From: Paenibacillus ehimensis NBRC 15659
Lineage (GTDB): Bacteria > Bacillota > Bacilli > Paenibacillales > NBRC-103111
Assembly (NCBI RefSeq): GCF_004000785.1
Contig: NZ_BILX01000031.1
Coordinates: 1-64,000 of the forward strand
Length of the DNA stretch: 64,000 bases
Direction: 5' to 3'
The notes beneath the pieces were generated by a model that saw nothing but the letters and a program-made list of their open reading frames with translations, did no database searches and was not told the origin of the DNA. Positions 46,621 to 55,590 of this stretch are shown one piece after another. Every line of letters starts with the position of its first letter. Position 1 is the first letter of the stretch. The translations under genes and the position numbers were made by a program.

Positions 46621-46660
46621 CTAATTTAATATTTATCTAATTAGATAATATTCAAATTAG
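46621..46660. promoter_or_regulatory. 40-bp dyad, probable ArsR operator
   Basis: Inner ATCTAATTAGAT (46635-46646) and outer CTAATTT (46621-46627) / AAATTAG (46654-46660) share one centre at 46640.5, so the whole stretch is close to a perfect palindrome. It lies between the divergent ArsR and MocR genes. A TATAAT box for MocR stands at 46713-46718. Confidence 0.65.
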
Positions 46661-46774
46661 TATCCTCTGTCAATGAAATCCATTAATTTCACTGTAGCAT
46701 GGCCGATTGGTTTATAATAGTGCCAATAAAGCTGAAGCTGAATGGAGCCACTTTGGCAAGAAGGGGAGAGGTCT

Positions 46775-48181
46775 ATGCTGTGGATTCCGATTGACCGGTC
46801 GCTCGACATGCCGCTGATCGGGCAGGTGTACGGGCAAATCCGCGACCGCATATTGAAGGGGGAGCTTCCGTCCGGAGAGAAGCTGCCGTCTACGCGGGAG
46901 CTTTCCGGAGAGTTGAAGGTATCGCGCAATGTCGTTCTGGAGGCTTACGATCAGCTCCTCGCGGAAGGCTTTCTGATCTCGCGGAGGGGCGCGGGGACGT
47001 TCGTGGCGGAAGGCGCCTATCTCGAACGGCGCAGGCAAGCGCCGGAAGCGATGGCGGCGAGCGGCGCGGATGACAGCCGGCTCCGGGACGAGGGTCTCGT
47101 CAATTTCCGTTCGGGCATTCCGGCCTTGGACCGGTTTCCGCGCAGAATATGGGCGCAGCTGTCTTCGGCCGTCTGGAACGAAGCGTCGTCTGCGGTGCTG
47201 GGCTACGATGTCCCCGAAGGGCGTCCCGAGCTGCGGCATGTGTTGGCGCGGTATTTGTTGAAAAGCAGAGGAGTACGCTGTCACCCGGATCAGCTCGTCA
47301 TCACCTCCGGGGCGACGCAAGCGCTATCTTTGGTGTCCAAGCTGCTGCTGTCGCCGGGGGACGAAGTGATCATGGAAGATCCGATCACCTGCGATATCCA
47401 AGCGATGTTTCAAGCTCAAGGCGCCTCCATCCGCTTCGTGCCGGTGGACGAGCACGGGCTGCAGACGGCTTTGCTGCCGCAGGCAAGCATGCCCAAATTC
47501 GTCTTCGTTACGCCTTCGCATCAATATCCGCTGGGAGGAGCGCTGCCGATTCAGCGGCGCATTCAGTTGATTCACTACGCGCGTATGCACGATTGCTACC
47601 TGGTCGAGGACGATTACGACAGCGAATTCCGCTACGAAGGACCGCCGGTCAGCTCCTTGCAGGGGCTGGAGCCGGACCGCGTCCTCTACATCGGCTCGTT
47701 CAGCAAAATTTTATCTCCGGCGCTGCGCATGGGTTACCTGATTCTTCCGATGCCTCTCGTCGAATCGTGCCGCCGGTTAAAGTGGCATTCGGATCTGCAC
47801 AAGCCTTCGATGGATCAGCTCATTCTCGCGCGTTTTATGGACGAAGGTTACTTGGAACGGCATATTGCGAAGATGAAGAAGCTGTACAAGAGCCGCAGAG
47901 ATTGTCTGATCGAATGTCTTCGGTCCGCTTTTCCGGGCCAGGTGAACATCATCGGCGATTCGACCGGACTGCATCTCGTCGCGGAGTTTCCCGGGCGCCG
48001 GTTCGACGAAGGGGCGGTTCGGGAGATCGAGCGGGCGGGAGTTAAGGTGTATCTGGTGGAAGCGCACGCCCACGACAAAGAAGCGCACCGAAGCCGGCTC
48101 ATCTTGGGGTACGGTCATCTTCCCAAGGAGGATATTCGGGAGGGGATCACCTGGCTAAGCCGGGCTTTGCTCGGCATGTAG
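46775..48181 (+). CDS. MocR/PdxR family regulator (GntR HTH plus aminotransferase domain)
   Basis: A 468-residue PLP-dependent regulator. The N-terminal GntR HTH reads QVYGQIRDRILKGELPSGEKLPSTRELS. From about residue 110 an aminotransferase class I fold follows, with VEDDYDSEFRY and the PLP lysine in SFSKILSPALRMGY (about Lys311). GGGGAGAGG precedes the ATG at 46775. Neighbouring vitamin-B6 or amine genes are absent, so the target is open. Confidence 0.93.
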   Translation: MLWIPIDRSLDMPLIGQVYGQIRDRILKGELPSGEKLPSTRELSGELKVSRNVVLEAYDQLLAEGFLISRRGAGTFVAEGAYLERRRQAPEAMAASGADDSRLRDEGLVNFRSGIPALDRFPRRIWAQLSSAVWNEASSAVLGYDVPEGRPELRHVLARYLLKSRGVRCHPDQLVITSGATQALSLVSKLLLSPGDEVIMEDPITCDIQAMFQAQGASIRFVPVDEHGLQTALLPQASMPKFVFVTPSHQYPLGGALPIQRRIQLIHYARMHDCYLVEDDYDSEFRYEGPPVSSLQGLEPDRVLYIGSFSKILSPALRMGYLILPMPLVESCRRLKWHSDLHKPSMDQLILARFMDEGYLERHIAKMKKLYKSRRDCLIECLRSAFPGQVNIIGDSTGLHLVAEFPGRRFDEGAVREIERAGVKVYLVEAHAHDKEAHRSRLILGYGHLPKEDIREGITWLSRALLGM

Positions 48182-48256
48182 CTTCGTAACGATGTTCCTG
48201 TGAGCTTGCAGGGGGCGCCGTCGGCCGGACGCTTCCCCTCGCTTATGCGCGCAAGC

Positions 48257-48841
48257 TTACACGGAAGGCGGCTCCGCTTCCCTCGCTTCGTCCTCCGGTC
48301 CGGGCCCCGCCTGCGGGTTGACCCAGGAGGTTTGTACGGAATCCTGCAAAATGCGGGCGAGAACGCGCAGCTCCGCGTCGTCGTACTTTTGCAGGAAGCG
48401 GACGACGCCTTGCTCTATTTGCCGGTGCAGCGCTTCGTGAAGCCGGAACAGCTCACGGCCGAGCGAAGTGGTGCGGAAGAGGACTTCTTTTTTGTTGTTG
48501 GGAAGGAACTGCTTCTGAATCAATCCTTTGGCAGTGAGTCTCCGGGTAATTTTGGAAACGCTGCCCTTCGGGATGCCGAATTGTCTGGAGACGGTAATGC
48601 CGTTCACGGGCTCCAGCCGTCCGATGGCGTCCAGCACATGCAGCTCGGTCACCGTCGTATCTTTCAAAAGCCCGACAATTGCCGCATTGTCGCAGTTCCG
48701 GACCATCCACTGCCGTTCCTCGTCATCCTCGGCCTCTATCCGCCGCTGGACTTGCCCGAACAATTCCATGATCTGCCGGATGAGCGGCTCTTTGGAATCT
48801 TGCTCCCCGGCGCGTCGGCCGCTGTTGGAAGTATGTTCCAT
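48257..48841 (-). CDS. MarR family regulator
   Basis: A 194-residue winged-helix regulator: TVTELHVLDAIGRLEPVNGITVSRQFGIPKGSVSKITRRLTAKGLIQ is the MarR DNA-binding region, followed by a KKEVLFRTTSLG wing. AAGGAGA precedes the ATG. It is divergent from a quinone oxidoreductase gene with two palindromic operators in between, so it most likely represses both. Confidence 0.93.
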   Translation of the reverse strand: MEHTSNSGRRAGEQDSKEPLIRQIMELFGQVQRRIEAEDDEERQWMVRNCDNAAIVGLLKDTTVTELHVLDAIGRLEPVNGITVSRQFGIPKGSVSKITRRLTAKGLIQKQFLPNNKKEVLFRTTSLGRELFRLHEALHRQIEQGVVRFLQKYDDAELRVLARILQDSVQTSWVNPQAGPGPEDEAREAEPPSV

Positions 48842-48946
48842 GGAGAAATCTCCTTCATTTTCGGTCTTTTTATGCTATCAGTATATCAAGAACGGGGCCA
48901 TTTCAAAAACGGAAATGAAACCGGATCATCATTCGCAAAAAAAAAA

Positions 48947-49009
48947 GTTTCCGGGAAACAATGTTGACAAGCAGGGTAATCGCCGCTAATATTGTTTCCA
49001 GGAAACAAT
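48947..49009 (+). promoter_or_regulatory. promoter flanked by two MarR-type operators
   Basis: TTGACA (48964-48969), 17-bp spacer, TAATAT (48987-48992) form a near-consensus promoter for the oxidoreductase. GTTTCC-G-GGAAAC (48947-48959) lies just upstream of the -35, and ATTGTTTCCAGGAAACAAT (48991-49009) covers the end of the -10 and the start site. Both share GTTTCCnGGAAAC. Confidence 0.8.
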
Positions 49010-49046
49010 GTGATTGACACATTAGCCTGGGAGGAGAGATTCAAGA

Positions 49047-50087
49047 ATGCACAATGATCAGCTGCACGGAAACAGTCCCGAGGAGCCGGGCTCCGGGAAA
49101 GCCGGCATGACGCGGCGGGTCGCTCGCGCGCTGCGTGCCGGGGGGCCGGAGGTCATCGAGGTCGTCGAAGAGGAGCTGGCCCCTTTAAAATCCGGCGAGG
49201 CGCTCGTACGGGTAGAGGCCGTCGGCCTGAATCACGTGGAGTCCTTAGTGCGGTCCGGTACGTATCCCATCCGGTTTCCGTTTCCCTACGGCGTCGGTGT
49301 GGAGGGCGCCGGCGTCGTTCTGGCCGTCGGCCCGGAGGTCGCGATCCCCGTCGGCACGCGGGTATGCTGGACCGGCGTGCCCGGGTCGTGCGCGACTGCC
49401 GTCATCGCGCAAGCGGCCATGCTGGTGCCTCTGCCGGACCCGCTGACGTTCGAGGACGGCGCCAGCCTGGCTCACGCAGGGCTGACCGCCGCCGGTCTTG
49501 CCCGCCACTGGCCGCTGAGCGAAGGCTCGGCCGCTGTCGTATGGGGCGCGGCCGGCGCCGTAGGCCGCCTGCTTGTCGCGACGCTGGCCGAGCGCGGCGT
49601 CAAGGTAATCGGCATCGCCAGCGGCGAGCGGATAGAAGCGGTGCGGGCGGCCGGGGCCGCTCACACCGTCGACCGTTCCGCCGAAGACGTGCAAGCCGCC
49701 GTCCGCGCCTACACCGGCGGTCGCGGGGCTGCCGCCGTCTTCGATCCCGTCGGGGCGGAGACGTACAAGCTCAGCTTAAGCCTGCTGGCGCGCCGCGGCT
49801 GCCTGATCAACTATGGACAGCTCTCCGGCGATCTGCCGTCCGTCGACATGAAAGAGCTTATGACGGCGGGCTCCGTCTTCGTGACCAAGTATGGTCCCGG
49901 CGGGGTTGAGGGCCCGGGCGACGTGGCCGGACTCATCTCGGATGCGTTGAAGCTCGCCGCGAAGCGCCCTTTGACCAGCGGCGTTGCCGGGCGCTTTACG
50001 CTGGATCAGGCTGCCGACGCCTACCGGGCGCTGGATTCCGGCGCGAACGGCAAAGTGCTTGTTATTCCGGGCGGCAGCGCTCTCTGA
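49047..50087 (+). CDS. zinc-independent quinone oxidoreductase (MDR superfamily, Qor-like)
   Basis: A 346-residue medium-chain reductase. The N-terminal ~20 residues are an extra tail; then a GroES-like domain and a Rossmann domain with WGAAGAVGRLL as nucleotide loop. No structural-zinc Cys cluster. Relatives reduce quinones or enones with NADPH. Regulation by the divergent MarR protein suggests a response to electrophiles or quinones. GGGAGGAGAG precedes the ATG. A terminator follows. Confidence 0.9.
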   Translation: MHNDQLHGNSPEEPGSGKAGMTRRVARALRAGGPEVIEVVEEELAPLKSGEALVRVEAVGLNHVESLVRSGTYPIRFPFPYGVGVEGAGVVLAVGPEVAIPVGTRVCWTGVPGSCATAVIAQAAMLVPLPDPLTFEDGASLAHAGLTAAGLARHWPLSEGSAAVVWGAAGAVGRLLVATLAERGVKVIGIASGERIEAVRAAGAAHTVDRSAEDVQAAVRAYTGGRGAAAVFDPVGAETYKLSLSLLARRGCLINYGQLSGDLPSVDMKELMTAGSVFVTKYGPGGVEGPGDVAGLISDALKLAAKRPLTSGVAGRFTLDQAADAYRALDSGANGKVLVIPGGSAL

Positions 50088-50110
50088 GCAAGGGCGGGCC
50101 ATCCTCTAAC

Positions 50111-50154
50111 AAGCGAGGCCGGAATTCTCCTACGGGAAATTCCGGCCTCGCTTT
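50111..50154. terminator. long bidirectional terminator
   Basis: AAGCGAGGCCGGAATT (50111-50126) pairs perfectly over 16 bp with AATTCCGGCCTCGCTT (50138-50153). It separates the convergent oxidoreductase and APH-like genes. Confidence 0.85.
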
Positions 50155-50170
50155 AAGCTTCACGTCTCAT

Positions 50171-51148
50171 TTACCACGGCTTCGCAAAGCCCTGCCGCAT
50201 TTCGTCGCAGTACTGCCGCAGCTCGGTCTTCAGCCCGTCAAACCAGTCAGGAGCTTCCTCCAGCCCGCTGTTTTCCAGCGAAGCGAGCAGCCTGGTGAAG
50301 CTGTATAGTTCGGCGAATCTCCGAAACCGGGGGAAGGCCTTCACCATAGCCTCATCCAAAGGTCTGACGGAGCGGTACCCGCGCACAAAAGCCTGTAGCT
50401 CGGCCTCGCTTTCCGGGCTCCCGTCCTCCAACTGATCCGCAAGCGCCGCCGCAATATCCATGGCGAACCAATGGTACATGGAATCATCGAAATCGATGAC
50501 GCTCAGCTGCTTTGTTTTTTCCTGCCAGAAAACGTTATCCGTCTGAAAATCGTAATGAACCAGCCCGTAAGTTTCTTTCGAAGCCGGCATCGCTTCCAGC
50601 CAAGCCTTCACTCTCGCAAGCTCGGCCATCGCTTCGTTCTCGTGAGGATGCCTGCGCAGGACGCTCTCCGCGAACAGGAGCGCCTCCCGCCAGCTCTGTC
50701 GCCTTCCGCCCGCCGGTTCGTACGTCTGGGACAAGGCGTGCAGAGCGGCCAGCGATCGTCCCCACGCCTCGCAAGGAAGCTCGTCAACCTCATACAGCGG
50801 CACGCCGTCGGCTTTGCCGAACACGGCACCGTGATACCGCCCTTGCGGGAGTTGTACGGATTCAATGAGCCTGCCGTTGACGGACGGAAGCGGAATGACG
50901 CAGGGGAACCCGTGCTGACGCAAGTACTGCATAAACTCCAGCTCCGCTTCGATGTGCCCGAGCGGTGTTTCCTGTTCGAACGCGAATCTTAGAAAATACG
51001 TTTTCCGTTTACGTTTAAACGCGTACACAAAGGTCGAGCTTGCTCTCCAAAATTGCAACGTCCCTTGGTCGTGCTCCCAGTGTGCGATCAGCCCCAGAGC
51101 GACCGCGTCGGCCTCCAGGCCCTGCACCATGTTACGTAAATTCATCAT
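50171..51148 (-). CDS. APH/homoserine-kinase-like phosphotransferase
   Basis: A 325-residue aminoglycoside-phosphotransferase-fold protein. The catalytic loop is LVHYDFQTDNVFW, and the metal-binding Asp lies in SVIDFDDSMYHWFAMDIA. The group phosphorylates small molecules such as homoserine, choline or antibiotics. The substrate is unknown. The start at 51148 follows GGGAGG. It has no obvious partners. Confidence 0.88.
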   Translation of the reverse strand: MMNLRNMVQGLEADAVALGLIAHWEHDQGTLQFWRASSTFVYAFKRKRKTYFLRFAFEQETPLGHIEAELEFMQYLRQHGFPCVIPLPSVNGRLIESVQLPQGRYHGAVFGKADGVPLYEVDELPCEAWGRSLAALHALSQTYEPAGGRRQSWREALLFAESVLRRHPHENEAMAELARVKAWLEAMPASKETYGLVHYDFQTDNVFWQEKTKQLSVIDFDDSMYHWFAMDIAAALADQLEDGSPESEAELQAFVRGYRSVRPLDEAMVKAFPRFRRFAELYSFTRLLASLENSGLEEAPDWFDGLKTELRQYCDEMRQGFAKPW

Positions 51149-51449
51149 TGTGGATCTGCCTCCCGCCATACCATGCGGGAGAACAAGGCCCGATCAAGCG
51201 GCAAGTCCTCCCGCCGGCATGTAAATTTGAAGTTCACTCTTCAAATTCGTGTCACTCCTTTCCTGAAGCTAAGGTATGAACCGGCTTATAAGCCATGGAT
51301 AGATTACCATAAACTGCTAACCGGATGATGTGGCTTTTTGATTATAATCAAATTTGCCGCAAAACCGCTTGGGAAGGCTGGTGTACGAACCATTTTGCAG
51401 GCTGCGCACATACAATGGCTAAACCGGAGAGGAAGGGGAGAGGACAGGC

Positions 51450-52070
51450 ATGCGTCATATCATTGACCAGTTCCATCAACATTACTACGACAGCCTGGTA
51501 TGGCAGAATACGAAATGGCTCGGGGTGCAGATCCTGAAAATGCCGCTCGATTTGATGATCTATCAGGAAATTATTTATGAGGTTCAGCCGGATCTTATTA
51601 TCGAAAGCGGAACATTTAACGGCGGCAGCACGTTGTTCTTCGCCTCGATGCTTGACCTGATCGGGAAGGGGAGGGTCGTTTCGATCGATGTCGCGCCGCA
51701 AGCCGATCTGCCGGTTCATCCCCGGATTACGTACATTCGGGGCTCTTCGACGGACGGCGAGGTCATCCGGCAGGTGAACGCCATGAGAAATCCCGGCGAC
51801 GTCGTTCTTGTCAATCTGGACTCGGATCATTCCGCACCGCATGTTCTTAGCGAACTGAGAGTCTACAGCCATTTTGTGACGGCGGGAAGCTATCTCATCG
51901 TCGAAGATACGAATGTTCATGGGCACCCGGTGCTTCCGAACCATGGTCCCGGCCCGATGGAAGCGCTGGATACGTTTCTTCAAGAAAATGACCGGTTTGC
52001 TGTCGACGAAAGCCGGCATAAATTTTTTGTAACCTTCAACCCGAGAGGCTATTTGCGCAAAATAAAATAA
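51450..52070 (+). CDS. CmcI-like SAM-dependent methyltransferase/hydroxylase family protein
   Basis: A 206-residue protein of the cephalosporin hydroxylase CmcI family. The SAM-binding loop is IIESGTFNGGSTLFFA, then VSIDV and LVNLDSDHSAPHV with a possible metal-binding Asp/His, and LIVEDTNVHGHP. Relatives methylate natural products or sugars. There is no biosynthetic cluster beside it, so the acceptor is open. GAGAGG precedes the ATG. Confidence 0.88.
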   Translation: MRHIIDQFHQHYYDSLVWQNTKWLGVQILKMPLDLMIYQEIIYEVQPDLIIESGTFNGGSTLFFASMLDLIGKGRVVSIDVAPQADLPVHPRITYIRGSSTDGEVIRQVNAMRNPGDVVLVNLDSDHSAPHVLSELRVYSHFVTAGSYLIVEDTNVHGHPVLPNHGPGPMEALDTFLQENDRFAVDESRHKFFVTFNPRGYLRKIK

Positions 52071-52110
52071 GGCGCCGTCCATCGTCCTCGGAATAATCCG
52101 GCCGGATTCC

Positions 52111-52527
52111 CTACAGGAGGATCGGTTTATAGGCCAACGCCTTGTCTACAATCTCCTCGGCCGACAAGTCTTCGTGGCTCCAAAAAATATAATCGCTGAT
52201 GCTCGGGTCTGCTACCGAACTCGTTATCATATCGAGCCAAATGTCCATTTCCCACTCTTCTCCCGAGCACTGCATCACTTGTTCCACGAGCCCGATCAGC
52301 TCTTCCCTGCTCAATTCCCCCAGAAGGACCGTTCGGTGATGGAACAGTCTTTTGGCGATATACTCGGCGCCTTGGTCGGTACACCACAGCAGCGCCTCGA
52401 CGTCCGGATAGGTGACACCGGCCTTAAGCAGCTTCAGCTTTTCTTCGTAAGGCTCCCCGGAATAACGGGCATCCTGTATTTCCTGCACCAAATCGAAAAT
52501 GTTCTCGTAAGACAAGGTTTGATCCAT
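52111..52527 (-). CDS. small acidic protein, immunity-like, function unknown
   Basis: A 138-residue acidic, mainly helical protein beginning MDQTLSYENIFDLVQEI. AGGAAG precedes the ATG at 52527. I do not recognise the family. It is the last of four consecutive minus-strand genes (54446 to 52111) whose upstream members resemble immunity proteins, so a similar role is possible but not shown. Confidence 0.65.
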   Translation of the reverse strand: MDQTLSYENIFDLVQEIQDARYSGEPYEEKLKLLKAGVTYPDVEALLWCTDQGAEYIAKRLFHHRTVLLGELSREELIGLVEQVMQCSGEEWEMDIWLDMITSSVADPSISDYIFWSHEDLSAEEIVDKALAYKPILL

Positions 52528-52548
52528 TTCGTTCACTTCCTAAGCGAT

Positions 52549-53184
52549 TTAGATATAAGAAGATTTTTGCCTTGCAGTCGCTTTCCAATACGTCTTCGAG
52601 CCGTTGCATACAATGACCGCTTGGGAAGGAACTTGAATCCAGATCAGCATCCAATTCAAGATGTCCAAAGAAGACGACAAGGAGTTCAAGACGATCAAAA
52701 AGAGCATAAAAGGGGAGAGTGCCCCCAGCAGACCCAGCAAGGCCGGAAGTATGAGCGATATGACAACAAAGGGCAATAGCGTAATGACGATATATCTCGT
52801 TTTGGATACTTGTTCTTCCGTGTACACATATCCCCCGAACAAGGTAATGCCGACATACGTGCTCTTCGACGCAATAAAGTTCGGGATCAAGATTAAATGC
52901 AGCAGCTCGTGAACCAAGAGCAGCGATACAACTCCCAATATACTCTTCAAGTCGATCGTGATCAATATCGATTCGGGCATATAATTTCGGAGAGGCTCGG
53001 CCGAAAACATACTTACGATCCCGACGGTCACGATGAGATTGATGATCATGAAAGGAACGGACAGGACCAGAGCGCGCAGAGGAGATTTGGGCTCCTTCAG
53101 CAAGGCCCAGCCGTTTCGGATGAGCTCCGCATGCTTTTGCTTGTCGGTTTCCGGAAATCGTTTCCGCATCTTCATCGATTTCAC
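52549..53184 (-). CDS. DUF3267 family membrane protein with HELLH motif
   Basis: A 211-residue membrane protein with four to five helices. The HELLH motif (about residue 92) is the zinc-metalloprotease-like signature of DUF3267, seen also in bacteriocin-type membrane peptidases. IPNFIASKSTYVG follows. The start is GTG at 53184 or ATG at 53175. It begins six bases after the stop of the upstream gene, hence one operon. Confidence 0.85.
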   Translation of the reverse strand: MKSMKMRKRFPETDKQKHAELIRNGWALLKEPKSPLRALVLSVPFMIINLIVTVGIVSMFSAEPLRNYMPESILITIDLKSILGVVSLLLVHELLHLILIPNFIASKSTYVGITLFGGYVYTEEQVSKTRYIVITLLPFVVISLILPALLGLLGALSPFMLFLIVLNSLSSSLDILNWMLIWIQVPSQAVIVCNGSKTYWKATARQKSSYI

Positions 53185-53189
53185 TCATT

Positions 53190-53576
53190 TCACTCGCTAA
53201 ACGAATTTAAAATATCAAGCAGATTTTGACGCAAATCTTCCATTTCTTCATTCACGTACTCGTAGTGCCCGTTGATGCCCCGGTGAATGATGGCGTTCAT
53301 CGTCGGATGATGGTCCCGGTCCGTCGCTTGGATGAGATCGTGGGCGAAAGCGGCGGCCTGATGCTCGCTGTATTGAAACGCGCCCATCAGCATCGCGATC
53401 GTCAGCGCATGCGTTTGCGGCTGATCCAGGTCGTCCCGGACCGCAACCGCCATCACGGCACCGAAGCTGAAGGCGGCGATCAGCTGCCGTTCGAGCTCGG
53501 TCGTTTCGGTAAAAGGAATCTCGATCAGATCGAACAGTCTGTCCGCGAATTCCGTAATTTCAGTGAGTTGTTCCAT
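53190..53576 (-). CDS. small acidic helical protein, possible Imm48-type immunity protein
   Basis: A 128-residue acidic protein. ETTELERQLIAAFSFGAVMAVA and QTHALTIAMLMGAFQYSEHQAAAF recall the Imm48 immunity family from memory, but I could not verify this. AGGATG-type ribosome site before the ATG at 53576. It is directly followed by the DUF3267 gene. Confidence 0.6.
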   Translation of the reverse strand: MEQLTEITEFADRLFDLIEIPFTETTELERQLIAAFSFGAVMAVAVRDDLDQPQTHALTIAMLMGAFQYSEHQAAAFAHDLIQATDRDHHPTMNAIIHRGINGHYEYVNEEMEDLRQNLLDILNSFSE

Positions 53577-53810
53577 GAAGCGACATCCTTTCTTGCCGGC
53601 TAATTTTTCGAGGTAGGTCCAGCGATAGCATTCCATCCTCCGGTATATACGTCATAAGGCGCAAAAAGGAAGCAAGGACGGCAAAAAGATTCGTGCCGGA
53701 CGATACCGCAGCGGAGAAGAACGAATGATCCGAATCGTATCGCCGCCGCTACAGTTTATGGACCGAATGGGGGCGCGAAGCCGCCCCGGCTTTCCTGAGC
53801 GCCGTAGAGT

Positions 53811-54446
53811 CTACTCCTCCGTCATGGCCTCCTGGCTGCACAAAACCGTCATCATTTCCTTGAATGACCCGAAGATCGGTCTGACGTAGGGCAGGAGATG
53901 GTCCCTGTTTTTCGACGCTTCTTCACCTAGCTCATGCAAATGATCATGCAAGAACCACACAACGGGACAGTCCCCGTCTTCTTGTCTCCGCCTCGTATCG
54001 AAGCATACCGGACCTTGGCTGTCTTCGCACTCGGCAAAAGGCACATAGCCTGCCGATAGCAGCGGCTCCCAGGCATGCAGCAAAAATTCCAAGGGCTGAA
54101 GCCTTTCTTCCGAAGAGAGCGAAGGCATCTCTATAAATTGACAATCGCCTATGTATTCTCCGTCTACTTCCGCATTATCGAATTGCAGAGAGACGTAATG
54201 ATAGCTCATCAAGAACGCTTTAAAAAGCGGCGGAAATTCGATCGAAAATTCGCTCTCAACCGCCCGGATTTCCTCTTCACCGATCGTCGAATCCAGGGGC
54301 TTCCATTTCACCCAGCCTTCCTCGTCGACTTCCCCGTCTCTCATCTCCTGCGGCACTTTTTCTTCCACATGCATAAAGGCAATCTCCACAGCTCTGGAAA
54401 AATACGGTCCCAACTGTTCTTTGATCCAAGAAACTTTTTCTATCAT
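53811..54446 (-). CDS. SMI1/KNR4 (SUKH) family protein
   Basis: A 211-residue protein. The core IGEEEIRAVESEFSIEFPPLFKAFLMSYHYVSLQF-type segment (about 60-95) is the SUKH helix-turn region, and CFDTRRR with VWFLHDHLHEL completes the fold. SUKH proteins are often immunity partners of polymorphic nuclease toxins. No toxin gene lies beside it. The start at 54446 follows AAAAGGAG; a TTG at 54470 is possible. Confidence 0.8.
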   Translation of the reverse strand: MIEKVSWIKEQLGPYFSRAVEIAFMHVEEKVPQEMRDGEVDEEGWVKWKPLDSTIGEEEIRAVESEFSIEFPPLFKAFLMSYHYVSLQFDNAEVDGEYIGDCQFIEMPSLSSEERLQPLEFLLHAWEPLLSAGYVPFAECEDSQGPVCFDTRRRQEDGDCPVVWFLHDHLHELGEEASKNRDHLLPYVRPIFGSFKEMMTVLCSQEAMTEE

Positions 54447-54616
54447 CGTTTGCTTGAGCTCCTTTTCCAACTGCGTAAGATCACAACGGTTCCATTCCGG
54501 CAGCGCTGTATTACACTAGTTTACAAAATTGGCAAGGCTTCTGCCAGACCAGCCCGTACTTTTGTTCGTAGAAGCACATAGAATATACCATGTCCGACAA
54601 GAAAGGATGGTGTGCC

Positions 54617-54871
54617 ATGTCAGCCATTCACGAACATTACCGTACCTGTAAGACATATATTAACAAACGGGTACGAATCATGACAATCAACGGAGCCTCG
54701 TACGAAGGGCGGATCGTCAAAGTAGACCGGAACCGCGTTTACCTGCAGACGGCTTCTAGCAGCCGCAGTGAGGCTACCGTTTCGTTTCTTCCGTTTATCC
54801 TTCCGCTCGTTTTGTTTGACCTGCTGGCCATTGTACTCCTCGACCGGCCTTTTCGGGGACGTTTCTGCTAG
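54617..54871 (+). CDS. LSm/SH3-like small protein with LPLVLFDLLAI motif (paralogue)
   Basis: An 84-residue protein. The barrel-like part (INKRVRIMTINGASYEGRIVKVDRNRVYL) is followed by ILPLVLFDLLAIVLL, identical over 12 residues with the motif of the protein at 14840-15118. It lacks the Gly/Tyr tail and ends in a short Arg-rich stretch. AAAGGATGG precedes the ATG at 54617. The function is unknown. Confidence 0.8.
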   Translation: MSAIHEHYRTCKTYINKRVRIMTINGASYEGRIVKVDRNRVYLQTASSSRSEATVSFLPFILPLVLFDLLAIVLLDRPFRGRFC

Positions 54872-55008
54872 CCGGTTCGATCCTTCGTCCCGGGGGATTT
54901 TGGCTTGTCCTCGGCCCGGTTCCGGCAGAGTGTGATTTAGATCATATCCTCGGCCCCGTATAGACGTTACCATAAAAGTGTAAACGATCTACGGGGAGGT
55001 TTCCAATC

Positions 55009-55437
55009 ATGCCATTCCAAAAAGTGCTGGTTGCTTTTGACGGTTCCGAGCTGTCCGTGAAGGCTCTTCAGAAAGCGATCTCCATTACCAAGGAAGATTC
55101 TGCGGAATTAATCGTCATCCATGTATATCAAACTCCGGCCCTTGCTTATGGCGGCGCCTTCGTCTCCATTCCGGCCAATCTCGATCTGGACTACGAAGAG
55201 CTGGCCCGTTCCGTACTGAAAGAAGCGGAAGGCTTGACTGCCGGCGTGTCCCGGGTGAAGCACGTGCTGCAGCAAGGCCAGCCGGCCGTTACGATTCTGG
55301 AGTATGCGGAAGAAAACGGCGTCGACCTTATTGTGATGGGAAGCCGGGGACTAAGCGGTCTTCGCGAGTTTGTCCTTGGCAGTGTCAGCCATAATGTCGT
55401 TCAGCATTCGAAAGTTCCCGTGCTCGTAATTAAGTAA
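55009..55437 (+). CDS. universal stress protein (UspA family)
   Basis: A 142-residue cytosolic protein. FDGSELSVKALQKAI at the N-terminus and the ATP-binding motif MGSRGLSGLREFVLGSVS (G-x2-G-x9-GS) mark an ATP-binding Usp. GGGGAGG precedes the ATG. A terminator follows. Confidence 0.95.
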   Translation: MPFQKVLVAFDGSELSVKALQKAISITKEDSAELIVIHVYQTPALAYGGAFVSIPANLDLDYEELARSVLKEAEGLTAGVSRVKHVLQQGQPAVTILEYAEENGVDLIVMGSRGLSGLREFVLGSVSHNVVQHSKVPVLVIK

Positions 55438-55453
55438 GGGCAGCGGGTAAGCA

Positions 55454-55478
55454 AAGCACCTTAGCGGGTGCTTTTTTT
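55454..55478 (+). terminator. terminator after the universal stress gene
   Basis: AAGCACC-TTAGC-GGGTGCTT followed by a T run. Confidence 0.88.
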
Positions 55479-55590
55479 ATTTCCCACGGCGGCTCGCTTC
55501 CAGTGATGCTATTTTAAAGGCATAATATGATATAATTTGGGAATCAGTCTGGAGCTCAAAACGACTATATTTCTAAAAGACAGGTGACCT

